Shown here: one piece after another, positions 37,222-48,859 of the stretch
Layout: each line of letters starts with the position of its first letter
How positions within the stretch are numbered: position 1 is the first letter of the stretch
Assembly (NCBI GenBank): GCA_907163345.1
Contig: CAJQUN010000176.1
Coordinates: forward strand, 248,001 to 312,000
Source: Haberlea rhodopensis
Lineage: Eukaryota > Streptophyta > Magnoliopsida > Lamiales > Gesneriaceae
DNA length: 64,000 nt
Direction of reading: 5' to 3'
Translations under genes and position numbers: made by a program
The notes under the pieces: model-generated
Seen by the model: the letters and a program-made list of their open reading frames with translations, nothing else
The model's database searches: none
What the model was told of the DNA's origin: nothing

Positions 37222-37430
37222 ACTGAGCGATGGGGTACATCCGCTATCAAGGTGTAGCGATGGGTATCATCCGCTGATGAGCGATGGGGTACATCCGCTA
37301 TCAAGGTGTAGCGATGGGTATCATCCGCTGAGCGATGGGGTACATCCGCTATCAAGGTGTAGCGACGGGTATCATCCGCTGAATAAGAGATACATCCGCT
37401 ATCAAGGCGTAGCGATGGGTATCATAAGAT
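37222..37430. repeat. Tandem repeat of about 50 bp in the LTR
   Basis: Three to four units of GAGCGATGGGGTACATCCGC joined to TATCAAGGTGTAGCGATGGG. Repeated in the 3' LTR at about 43364-43565. Confidence 0.9.
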
Positions 37431-38018
37431 GTGTTATGTCGAGCGAGGGGGCCAATTGTGCCGCTGTCATAATAGAAACCGGACAGTCCCATTCCTAATT
37501 AACATAGTTTGTTGTGAGCATATATGTGAAGTATGATGTTTAATCATTTATGTCAAGAACTAATGATTTTACGCATGACTATGAAACAGGGACAACCAAA
37601 GAGGGTTAATACGATTAACCAGGAAGTATATGTTATCAATTACTTTCATGCATTTATTTATTATATGCCATTTCCTTATGATTATTAAGTAACGATGTTA
37701 TGCTCATGATGGGTTGTTCCTGTAGGTACACCTTTGGACTAATGGACTAAGGGCCGGGTTGAGGCAGTGAGCTTTGAGAAGCATGGAAGAAGATAGGATG
37801 CAAGAACTTTTGGATAGTATCTACTCTAGGAGTAGAATAATCCTATCGCCTTAATATTCATTTTGTGAATGTAATTATTTAGCCTTTAAAAATTTCATTC
37901 TCGGCCCATAATTTTTACTAGCTCTAAGCTACAACTGAAACCCTAAGACGTATTAAATGCATGTTTAGTCCCTAATAGGTGATTAAGACGATGACAAGGT
38001 AGAAAGGCCCTACATTAG

Positions 38019-38030
38019 TGGTATCAGAGC
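38019..38030 (+). other. Primer-binding site (initiator tRNA-Met), Gypsy element
   Basis: TGGTATCAGAGC four bases after the 5' LTR. Confidence 0.93.
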
Positions 38031-38349
38031 AGTGGTTAGATAACTCGGGAATGAGTGAAGGGTAGCCTTAGCAATAAGTTGGCTATGTGCTTACTTTAAA
38101 CATGTTTTGTGCATAAGTTGCATATGAAGTATATGATGTGATGCTAACATGTTTCGCTTCTTTAACGATGTATTTTATGAACTGCTTTTGGGTATCGTTG
38201 TTAACCCTTGTGTTGCAGCATAGCAGCAAATGCAGAAGTAAGTGATACGATGTTATATGCACTCCTCCGTCGCCCACGTCTCTTGTAGCCTCGACCCCCG
38301 CTGGAAGAAGTTTGATAACTGATCAGATTGGTTAAGACGGCCTCATTTA

Positions 38350-41300
38350 TTTTGAGGATAACGAACTGAGGACAGACTTGATTGTTCTGGGGATGTCAGT
38401 TTGTAGGCATTGATGTTCTGAACAGGTATCAGGCAGTTGTGGACTGCAGACAAGGACTGTCCGATTCAGGTCGGATATGGGAGTCCGATGGACATTCTAT
38501 AAGGATGATTTCAGTTCGAGGATGCCGTTAATACCTGCTGTCAAGATGGCACAGTTATTGGAACGAGACTACAAAGGATGTCTCAACTGTACTGTTGTTA
38601 GTACTAAAAAGAGGGAAGAGTTAAAGGTTGAGATTATGCACGTAATGGCAGTAATCCCTGATACATTTCCGGAAGGGATTCCCGGATTTCCCACCGACGA
38701 GAGAGGTCGAGTTTGGGATTAAGTTACTACCAAGGACGTCTACCATTCCTCGTACCCTGTATAGGATGGCACCGGCGAAGCCAAGGGAAGTTAAAGGTTC
38801 AGTTGCAAGAGCTCCTTGACAAGGGCTATATGCACCCTAGCATATCACCTTGGGATGCCCCAGTCCTGTTTGTCGAAAGAAAGATGGTTCGTTGCGGTTG
38901 TGCACCGATTTCAGACAACTGAACAAAGCCATAGTGAAGAATAAGTATCCGTTCTGAGGATTAATGATTTGTTTGATCAGCTGAAAAGTACGAGGCTCTA
39001 CAGTAAGATCGGTCTGAGATCGGGGTATCATCAGATTCGAGTTCGAGAGGACGATGTACGGAAGACAGTTTCCAGGACTATATATGGGCACTACGGATTC
39101 TTAGTCATGCCCTTTGGGGTGATGGGTGCCCAGCTGTTTTATGAGCCTAGTGAACAGGGTGCTCCAACCATGTTTGAATCAATTTGTCATAGTTTCCGTT
39201 GACGATGTGCTTAATTACTCTCGAACTGAAGAGGAACATGTAAAGCACTTGAGAACAGTACTCCAGATCCTTAGAGATCATCAGTCGTATACTAAGCTCA
39301 GTAAGTACGAGTTCTGGTTGAGCAGTGTAGTGTTCGTGAGTCATGTTATAGCAAGATTGCTAAGCCGTTGGCACGGCCGACTCAGGAAGGAGTGCCATTC
39401 TTTTGGTCCGAAGCTTCTAAGGACAACTTCCAAGAATTGAGCGTCGTTTGACTACGACAACTATGTTGGTAATTCCTTCTGAGAATAAGAAGTTTGCCTT
39501 GTGCACGAATACATCACTTCAAAGTTTGGGCTATGTGTTGATGCGAGATGAGCTTGTGCTGGCTTATGCATCGAGGCGGTTGAAACCACATGAGGCTAAG
39601 TACCCAGTCCATGATTTGGAGCTGGCAGCCATTATTTTTGCCTTGGAATTTGGAGGCATTACTGGGATGGTACGTCGTTTACCATCTACACGGACCATAA
39701 GAGCCTGAAGTCTTGTTCACACAGGCTGAGTGGAATATGCGACAAAGAAGATGAATGGACTTACCAAGAATTTTGACTGTAAGATTGAGTACCATCCTGG
39801 TAAAGCAACTTAATAGCAGGCACCTTAAGTCGGAAGTGAAAAGTACTGCTGAGGACACTATGTGTTTATCAACGATGATGACTCCTTATCGCCAACTGGG
39901 CTATGATATTGATGTGGACACGTCGCCGGTGCGAGTGTCGATCTTGTGGGCCGAGCCAGGCGTATTTGAGGCAATCAGGACAGCCCAGAGGTCGGAGAAT
40001 GAGGTTCAAAGATGGTCATTATAGTACTTCAAGGACGGCTATCAAAGTTCAGAGTGGCGGAAGATGATTCATTAAGATTGGGCCACCGATGGGTAGTCCC
40101 AAATACGCCGGAGTTGCGTAAAGGAATCTTGGAGCAAGCTCACCGTAGCCGGTTCAGTATCCACCTAGGAAGAAGAAAGTTGTACAAGGACTTAAGTGGT
40201 CATCACCGTTATGCGCGGTACGTTTCAACCAATTAAACTATAAGCCCTTACGGATCTAGTGAAGACGTATGAAGCGTGATGTTATGGCCTTGCCAAAAGA
40301 TGTTTGATCTGCCAGCAGGTAAAGGCAGAAAGACAGAGGCCTGATGGCGAGCTGAAGAGCTCGGAAGTACCCCAATGGAAGTGGGGGCATGTACCTATGG
40401 GCTTTGTAACCCACTTGCCAAGAGCGGCCTCTGGATTCGATACGATCTGAGTGATCGAGAATAGGGTGACGAAGTAGCTCACTTCATCCCTTGTCATGTG
40501 TCTTTCACGCACCCAAGGATGGCTAATTGTATGGGCGGATGTAGTGAGGTTGCGTAGAGTTCCAGTCTCGATTGTGTCTGACAGAGACCCAAGGTTTACT
40601 CCACATTTCTGGGAGGGTCTCCGAACAGCTTTAGGCAGAGGTGAGACTGAGTACGGCCTATCACCCTCAGGCAGACGGCCAGACAGAGCGTACCCTTCAG
40701 ACGCTCTAGGACATGTTGAGGGCATGTGTTGTGGAGTTTGATACTCCGTGGCAAGATTCAGTGCCGATGATAGAGTTCTCCTTTTATAACAGTTATCAGG
40801 CGAGCATTCAAATGGCTTCTTTTGAAGCTCTTTACGGACGACGATGTAGGTCACCGCTGTATTGGGAGGACTTGACAGTAAAGCGGTTGGATGACCGGAT
40901 ATGATTAAGGATATGAGATTAAGTTGATACGCCAAAAGATGAAGGTGACCCAGGATAGACAAGCCGCCTATGCCAACAAGCGGCGATGACCGCTAGATTT
41001 CCAAGTAGAAGACAGGGTCTTCTTGAAAATCTCACCCTCCAGAGGTGTAGTTCGTTTTGGTATGCGGGAAAGTTATCCCCGAGGTATGTTGGGCCATATG
41101 AGGTGTTGCAGCGTACCAGTACTTTGACTTACTGTTTGGCTCTACCGCCGTCTTTATCTAGGATGTATGATGTTTTCCATGCCTCTATGTTACGAAAGTA
41201 TGAGCCAGACCCGTCTCATGTGTTACAGCCTACTGAAGTGCAGTTGGGCTCAGATGTATCATACGTAAAACGACCGGTTATGATTCTGGATCGTGAGGAT

Positions 41301-41438
41301 CGCAGGCTACGAAGTAAGATGATACCGATGGTCAAAGTTCAATGGGATCGACGGGGTGTCGAGGAGGCTACGTGGGAGACGGAAAGGCATATGATGCAGC
41401 ACTACCCGGAGCTATTTTCTGGTATGATTTATGATTAG
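38350..41438 (+). pseudogene. Gypsy pol remnants: protease, RT, RNase H, integrase, chromodomain
   Basis: In order: protease tail (about 38370-38530), RT entry (YMHPSISPWDAPVLFVE near 38826; YSKIGLRSGYHQIRV near 39000; FVIVSVDDVLNYSR near 39186, the Y/FxDD active site changed to VSVDD), RNase H (LAYASRRLKPHEAKYPVHDLE near 39560), integrase zinc and core (about 40090-40900), and C-terminal region with a chromodomain-like segment (KRPVMILDREDRRLRSK to ATWETERHMMQHYPELF, 41270-41415). At least seven frame changes or stops separate the pieces. No gag is present between the primer site and the protease. Confidence 0.9.
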
Positions 41439-41497
41439 TTTCTTTTTGGGTAAGTGCATGCGATTTCGAGGACGAAATCTTATAAGTAGGGGAGTAA

Positions 41498-44153
41498 TGT
41501 GATGCCCCGAAATTAATTAATGGTAACCTGGACATTAACTATGTTTATATGATGAATTATCACGATGACCAAGTTATGTGTGGAAATGATGTATTAACAT
41601 GATTTAAGGATGTTGATTTTAATTATGAGGAGAGTATAAATTTAATGAAGTCGGTTGCATTTTGTAATGCTTTCGAGATATCATGTTAGCGTATCTTATA
41701 CATCATGTTAAGTGTTGGGGTACAATTTAATTAAACCCACATAACCTCCCACCACCCCACCTTTTTAAATCATTTTCCCCCTTTACACTCAAAATCCCCA
41801 AAATCATTTCCCCCAAACCCTTTCCCCCAATTTTCGAGTTTGGCACTAAGGTGGGAAAGAAATCCTTGCAAAAGCTTCACCCTTGTGATTCTTGGTAAGA
41901 TTTAAGCCCTATGATGTGTATATATCACTCCTTGAAGCTTTTGTAAAGTTTTATTTGAGTTTGTGTTGATTTTGGAGGGTTTGAAATGGATTTATATGGG
42001 TATGTGTTATTTATGGTTGGGGAATGATTTGTGAAGTGTTTTAAGTGGGTTTTAGTGGGTTATGATGTTATTGTTATTGTTGGAAAGTTTGGTGTTGAAA
42101 GGTATGAAGATGAGCTTGCAAAATACACTTAAAAATGGAGAAATCGCGGCCACTGTAAGTGGCGATCGATCGCTACAAAAGCAGCGATCGATCGCCGAGA
42201 AGCAGTACGCGAAGAAGAGCTTAAGCGATCGATCGCCTCAAATGGCGCGATCGATCGCCAACGTCCAGTAGCCTTTTCACGTATCAGGCGATCGATCGCC
42301 TAAAATTAAGCGATCGATCGCCGCAAGGCAGAAGAGCGAGGCGATCGATCGCCTCAAGTAGCGATCGATCGCCACTGTGTAAATTTTGGAAAATGTTGAT
42401 TTTTGTTGAATTTTTGGTATTGGGCTATTGTTTAGCGTCTAATATCAATTTGTATGGTTATGTAGAACCATCCCAGGTGCTAACAATATCAAGAAGATAG
42501 AGTTCATCAATTTCTCCACTTTTGGAATTAAGGTACGTAAGAAGCGTACGGGCATCGGACGGTAACACACTCCTAACTCTGACTATGCATTAATTGCATA
42601 AGTATTTACGATGTTTATGATGATGTTATGATAAATGAAGATGATATGATGTTTATAAAGATGATTATGATAAGTAAGTTATGATGATGACAATTATGAT
42701 GTTGAAGCTTATGATAATGATTTTGATGAGTAAGTTATGATGATGCAATACGATGTTTATGATGTGGTAAAGATGCCACAGGGTAAGATGCCCACATGAT
42801 GAGAGGCAATACTCCTATATTATGACTATGAATGCATAAGAATCTACAATGCCACGATGATGTGTATAATGCATGAAGATGATAAGATGTTTAAGATGAT
42901 GTTATGTTAAGTAAGTTCACGATGAAGATAATTTGACAATGAATCAAGATGATAAGACGTTTAAGACGATGTTATGATAAGTAAGTTCACGATGAAAACG
43001 ATTTGATAATGAATCAAGATGATAAGATATCGACGATGATGTCATGATGAATAAAGATGATTTTGTGATGAATAAAGATGATTTTGTGATGAATAAAGAT
43101 GATTTTGTGATGAATAAAGATGACAAGGTGCTTAAGATTATGTTATGATAAATGATGATAATAAGACGTTACTATAACGATTATGATGAGACGATGATGT
43201 CTATAAGATGATAATGCTTATATGATAATGATGTCTACTAGATGATGATGTTTATAAGATGCTATGATGTTTATGATGAATATAAAAACTATGTTCTTAA
43301 GAATGGTTGAATGTCCGGTGGTTATTATGGGCAAGCGAGGAAGGTCTTGCCGCTCACATAACTGAGCGATGGGGTACATCCGCTATCAAGGTGTAGCGAT
43401 GGGTATCATCCACTGATGAGCGATGGGGTACATCCGCTATCAAGGTGTAGCGATGGGTATCATCCGCTGAGCGATGGGGTACATCCGCTATCAAGGTGTA
43501 GCGACGGGTATCATCCGCTGAATAAGAGATACATCCGCTATCAAGGCGTAGCGATGGGTATCATAAGATGTGTTATGTCGAGCGAGGGGGCCAATTGTGC
43601 CGCTGTCATAATAGAAACCGGACAGTCCCATTCCTAATTAACATAGTTTGTTGTGAGCATATATGTGAAGTATGATGTTTAATCATTTATGTCAAGAACT
43701 AATGATTTTACGCATGACTATGAAACAGGGACAACCAAAGAGGGTTAATACGATTAACCAGGAAGTATATGTTATCAATTACTTTCATGCATTTATTTAT
43801 TATATGCCATTTCCTTATGATTATTAAGTAACGATGTTATGCTCATGATGGGTTGTTCCTGTAGGTACACATTTGGACTAATGGACTAAGGGCCGGGTTG
43901 AGGCAGTGAGCTTTGAGAAGCATGGAAGAAGATAGGATGCAAGAACTTTTGGATAGTATCTACTCTAGGAGTAGAATAATCCTATCGCCTTAATATTCAT
44001 TTTGTGAATGTAATTATTTAGCCTTTAAAAATTTCATTCTCGGCCCATAATTTTTACTAGCTCTAAGCTACAACTGAAACCCTAAGACGTATTAAATGCA
44101 TGTTTAGTCCCTAATAGGTGATTAAGACGATGACAAGGTAGAAAGGCCCTACA
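41498..44153 (+). repeat. 3' LTR of the Gypsy element
   Basis: Near-identical to 35360-38014; differences seen at the positions matching 35527, 36632, 37270 and 37731. Confidence 0.95.
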
Positions 44154-47100
44154 ATGGTGGAGTCCGCTGTTGTCAAACATTCAGCTGTTTTAATGTTTGA
44201 ATTCAAATTGGGAAGTTGATATGTCATTGGAGCTTCTGTAGCACAAACAATGGCTTTATTCAGCATTTCATCTTCTTCAGCAGAAATTTGCAGAGGTTTT
44301 TTTACTATCTGCAATTGAATTGTTGGAAGTCTAGTTAAATTGCATGCACCAGCATAGTTTCATTGCATGCACCAGTATAGTTAAATTGCATTAACCTAAT
44401 GAACTATCGGTGCATGTATATCACATGCATCGATAGAAACAAAATGATAATTAATGCTTGTGTATTTACATGCACCGTTAGTACATATCAAGTAAAATCA
44501 TTATAAAATATATATTCAAGCCTCAAATGTTGTATAAAGGCAACTAATGGTCTACCGGTGCATGTGAAATCACATGCACCGATAGAAAATAATGTGAATT
44601 GGTGCATGTCTATTTACATGCACCGATTGAATCAAGTTGTTCATGTTTGATAAATGTAACTTTGTTTTATGCTTGTGTATTTACATGCATCGTTAGTTTG
44701 GTTTCAAGTAAAATCATTATCATTATAAAGATTTATTCAAGCATCGCATGTTATATATTTGCATGCAACAGTATTGAAAAATTGCATGCACCAGAACAAG
44801 TTAAATTGCATGCACCATAATAGTTAAATTGAATGTACAAGAAACTTACATAATCACGGGCGAGCTCTTTGATGTCAATGTTTTGAATCCTTTTGTAAAA
44901 ATCCTCAAGATTCCACTTAAGGAACCTTGGGATAAGGTTGGGCTGGACAGGATTTATGAGCTCTGTCCTCTCACATAACCAATACTGCAAATTATATAGA
45001 ATCGATGTTATTATATAAACATGAAGAAATAATTGTTGTTTAAAGATTGATTATAAAGACTTCTTACAGGTAGTAGTAGAACACAGCCGGAGTGTTTTTC
45101 AGAGTCAGGCTGCATCAGGCTGTTTAACAATGTATTCAATATGTGTTTGGACCAGTCGTAGCTGCAAATCATGTCCAGATCCTCAACAACCGATGTGTAC
45201 GCCCATGGAATGTTCGATGATTTTGTTGATATGAAAAAGGCTGCAAGAATGTATAGGGTCACCAAACGAGTAACGTCATTGACATCAGTATCAATGTTGC
45301 TTTGTGCCTTTATTTTCAATTTTTTGTAGATTAAACTCTTGCTCATCCTTATGTCCTTTTTATCTCCTTTCTTTTCTGGAAAGCATCTATATAAGAATTC
45401 CGTACGTTCGTAATCCTGAAGCTGCATATCAATGTCTTCTTTACCATCTCTTATTCCAAAGAGTATACGAACATCATTTGTCCTGATTTTCATTGTATAT
45501 GATCCGAATGTGAAATCTTTAGTATTTCTGTTGAAGCAGCCAATGATGTCTTTTATTAATATGTCACGCTTTTTGCAATGATCGAGGACAATTGTGTTGG
45601 AAAAAATGGAGTTCAGTAAAGGCCAGAACGGTGTCTTCATTAGCACTCTGATGTGAACTTGACTGAGTTCAAGTGCCTTTATCTCTGTTATAACTGCCTG
45701 TAGGTTGGCCCGATATGTGGTTTGTTTATTCCATCTTTTTGTAATTTCTTCTGAGCTTGGTGATGATGTAGGTGTAACTGAGAGAAAATTATATGTTAGT
45801 TAAAAAACTAAATCAATGAATTTAATAAATTGACTTATTCGGTGCATGTAGATAGCCCGTAGGTGCATGTAGGTACAATTGGTGCATGTAAAGAATTTCC
45901 GGTGCATGTATATCACATGCACCGATAGAAACAAATGTCAAATATTTACATGTTTGATAAATGCAATGTTTTATATTAGTGCATGTCGGTGCATGTATGT
46001 ACAATTGGTGCAGGTAAATAATTATCGGTGCATGTATATGACATGCACCGATAGAAAACATCTGTGGATGTAAAGAACTTCCGGTGCATGTATATCACAT
46101 GCACCGATAGAAACAAATGCCAAATATTTACATGTTGGATAAATGCAATGTTTTATAACAGTGCATGACGGTGCATGTATGTACAATTGGTGCATGTATA
46201 TACAATTGGTGCATGTAAAGAACAATCGGTGCATTTATATGACATGCACCGATAGAAACAAATGTCAAATATTTACATGTTGGATAATGCAATGTTTTAT
46301 AACAGTGCATCTCGGTGCATGTATGTTCAATTGGTGCAGGTAAAAGAACTATCGGTGCATTTATATGACATGCACCGACAGAAACAAATGTCAAATATTT
46401 ACATGTTGGATAAATGCAATGTTTTATAACAGTGCATGTACAATACAAATGCACCGATATAAAACATCTGTGAATTTATGATTGTGTATTTATATACATC
46501 GATAGTACATTTCAAATTACAAAGTAAAATCAATATAAAAGATTTATTCAAGCATAATATGTCGATAAATGCACAAATGGTATAACGGTGCATGTGAAAT
46601 CACATGCACCGAAAGAAAAAAATGTGAATTGGTGCAACTGGTTATTGTTGGATAACCAATAGAAACAAAAAACTAAAAAGATGTTCCATTGGTGTCAATT
46701 TGTTCATCATTGTTAATACAGAAAATTAAGATTTTAAAAAGTGGTGTATGTAATATAAATGCAAGATAAGAGTCCATCGGTGCATGTTAATTACATGCAC
46801 CGATAGACTTATGTTAATTAAGAATACAAGAATTACAAACATTTCTAAATGCGGTGTTAATAAGGTCTTCAATAGTACTCATGCATTGTAGACACAAGTA
46901 CTTACAGTAACAAACAAATAGTTTAATAAGTGGAAACCCTAGAATAATGATTAAGAAATAGTTTAATATGTGTAAACCCTAGATTAATGATTACCAGATT
47001 TTGGAGCACCTTTTTTCTTTCCCTTGACGTTTGTTGGTGGTTTGGTCTGAGGAATCTTCTTTGATTTTGGAGCCATTTTACGTTTTCGCCTCAGAAGGTT

Positions 47101-47404
47101 TGGCAAAATTACAGTAATTTACTTGTACGATTTCGATTAAATTTTTGAAAACTTGTAGGATTCTTTGAACGATATCGAGGAAAATGTTGGAGGAATGACT
47201 GGAAATTTTAGCGTTGAAGAAGAAGAGGAGGCGCGATTGATTGTAAGTATCAGAGTGTGTTTGACGTTGAATGTAAGGAAGAAGACGAGGGTAATTTAGT
47301 AATTTGCGATCAATCGGACTTAAATGAAAGGCAAATAATTTGGTGGACTGGGCCGAAAAAACTCTTATGTTCTGATACCGGCCCGAAATTTTCCCTTTTT
47401 TAAT

Positions 47405-48854
47405 TTTAGTTCCAAATTGTTTGGAGTCCATAAAATTTTTGGGTCATTTTAGATGTTTTGTTCGGATATTAATTTCATTTTTTAATTTTAGATCCAAAGT
47501 GTTTCATTTATTTGTTAATTTTATTTTCGATTACCATTATGATTAAAAGGTAAAATGGAGATTTTATCAATTAGTTGAAAATTTAATTATTGAATGAAAT
47601 GTTTCATTTAATTTGTTTTTTATTTTCGATTAATATGATGATTAATAGGTAAAATAGTGATTTTACCAATTAATTAAAATTTAATTAATTAGAAATTATA
47701 TAAAATGGTTTTATTTATTTTGTTAATTTTATTTGCAATTAATGATACGATTAGTGGGAAACGATAGAATAAATTAATTATTATGCACTAAGTACATGTG
47801 ATGCGATTAGTATAAATACATATGACGTAATTGTTTAGTTTAATGTTAATTAAATATGATGTGATTGCATGGTGATTATTACGGGCCTTGACCAATGTGT
47901 TTAGGTGAATGTTTAGATTTTTAATATTTCATTATAATTGTGATTTTTGGTTATCAGACTTACGAGCCTGCTCTCTCTATTTTCTGATGTATCCCACCAC
48001 GGATTTGTATCCATATTCTCTTGTTTGCACTATTTAAATGTAAAATCATTAGAATTAGTGGAAGATCGAGATTGAAGATGGAGCATCAAGAATCAAGACA
48101 TGTATAATGGAAGCAAAAATGTAATAGGATTGCATTACATACCTGCATCACCTTGACAGACTTGTGATCCACGTATGACTCACGTGGATCAATTAGGAAA
48201 AGGCCGTAATCGTCCATATTTATTTTTATTATGCATGTGATGTATGATAAATGTTTGTTTGTATGTTTTATTAGTACATATGATTGCATGAATAAAACAT
48301 AGTTGCATGAATCCGGCAAACAAACAAACAAGCACTTGATGAGATTTTAAAATTATTAAATCCTCTTTTGAATATGATTCAAAAAATTTAATATCAAACT
48401 GTGAAGGGGAGCTCAAAGGAGTTTGTTGCTTCCTGTCTTCCATCAACAGTTAAGCCATGAGACGCTACTCGTGTCAGGTGTCTTGTCTCACCCTCGTGGG
48501 GGGCATCTAGCATGGGAAAGCTGTGTGTTTAACTGCCAATTAATTATTGATAGGGTTTTGTTAACCTTTAAGATTGCTCACCCTCGTGAGGTCATATTGG
48601 CGGACATTACCATCCGTAGGATGGGTTAGTTTGACGTGAGAAGGCATAATTGGTGCCTCTGTAGGGTTATGTCAATCACGATACGAATATCTTGGGGGTT
48701 GCATATGATGTAATTTTGAGCTACCTTTAGTATCATGAGGTCGGCTGACCCTCGCCCAAGGCTATCATGAGCTAGTTGGACTCCAAGCCCACTAAGGAAT
48801 TACGATTTTCCGTTTATTTGTCATGAGGGTGACGATTTTGAAACATTTAGTGGG
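47405..48854 (+). other. Continuation of copia leader after the MULE
   Basis: No convincing gene. Between 48420 and 48840 repeated CACCCTCGTG/GACCCTCG phrases occur. Read as copia leader or an unrecognised insertion, interrupted at 48860 by a solo LTR. Confidence 0.5.
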
Positions 48855-48859
48855 GTATT

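Larger units (their letters stand above)
35360..38014 (+). repeat. 5' LTR of the Gypsy element
   Basis: Holds an eight-copy GCGATCGATCGC array (36024-36234), a GATGAATAAAGATGATTTTG repeat zone (36900-36980) and a roughly 50-bp tandem repeat (37222-37430) with ATCCGCTATCAAGG. Confidence 0.95.
35360..44153 (+). mobile_element. Gypsy/chromovirus (Tekay-like) element, young but coding-defective
   Basis: LTRs 35360-38014 (2655 bp) and 41498-44153 (2656 bp) start TGTGATGCCCC and end GGCCCTACA. ATGGT flanks at 35355-35359 and 44154-44158. The primer site is 38019-38030; polypurine AAGTAGGGGAG precedes the 3' LTR. By eye I found only four differences between the LTRs. The 3.5-kb interior lacks gag and holds a frameshifted pol. 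Removal of the element rejoins the Ulp1-like reading frame (ADSTI-AGVLMELK). Confidence 0.95.
29671..46806. repeat. Dispersed RY-core palindromes throughout the MULE
   Basis: Arms like CGGTGCATGT and ACATGCACCG, separated by a few A/T bases and commonly followed by ATAGAAACAAA, recur in clusters: 29671-29830 (in coding exon 1), 30655-30890 (intron), 32195-32660 (between the two genes), 33720-34190 (Ulp1 intron 5), 44335-44830 (intron 3), 45838-46640 and 46776-46806 (intron 1). The Gypsy element at 35360-44153 and the surrounding copia DNA have none that I can see. Confidence 0.9.
32831..47076 (-). pseudogene. Ulp1-like (C48) cysteine protease gene of the MULE, split by Gypsy element
   Basis: Exons (minus): 47076-46995, 45777-45068, 44984-44850, 44308-44154 joined to 35354-34407, 34348-34258, 33649-33560, 33457-33192, 33100-32831; about 914 residues. 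The N-terminus is basic (MAPKSKKIPQTK). Residues about 30-330 are a domain resembling the N-terminal region of plant transposon Ulp1 proteins (DFTFGSYTMKIRTNDVRILF). A long acidic coiled coil follows (exon 4), with a Lys/Arg-rich segment. The C-terminus is an Ulp1/SENP-type fold with FPIN, GYHW, WTHYNSI and GGSADCAVFVC. Such enzymes cleave SUMO. Lesions: the Gypsy insertion in exon 4, and a frameshift near 33310 between FPIN and GYHW beside a 28-bp imperfect duplication. The residue expected to be Asp in WxxYDS is Asn here. Confidence 0.85.
28981..47395. mobile_element. Mutator-like element (MULE) with transposase and Ulp1-like gene
   Basis: TTTTTTAAT flanks both ends (28972-28980 and 47396-47404), a 9-bp duplication as expected for Mutator. 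The ends are weakly similar inverted repeats (GAGGAAATTACACAATGGTA versus complement GGGAAAATTTCGGGCCGGTA). It carries a mudrA-like transposase (29351-32094, +) convergent with an Ulp1-like protease gene (47076-32831, -), the layout of KAONASHI/KI-type MULEs. An 8.8-kb Gypsy element sits inside; without it the MULE is about 9.6 kb. Confidence 0.88.

Noticed and set aside
40282..40962. 226-codon minus-strand open frame
   Set aside because: Antisense to the Gypsy integrase region; no recognisable domain.
29671..46806. CRISPR-like array of palindromic repeats
   Set aside because: Plant nuclear DNA, irregular spacing, no unique equal-length spacers, and copies sit in introns of a MULE.
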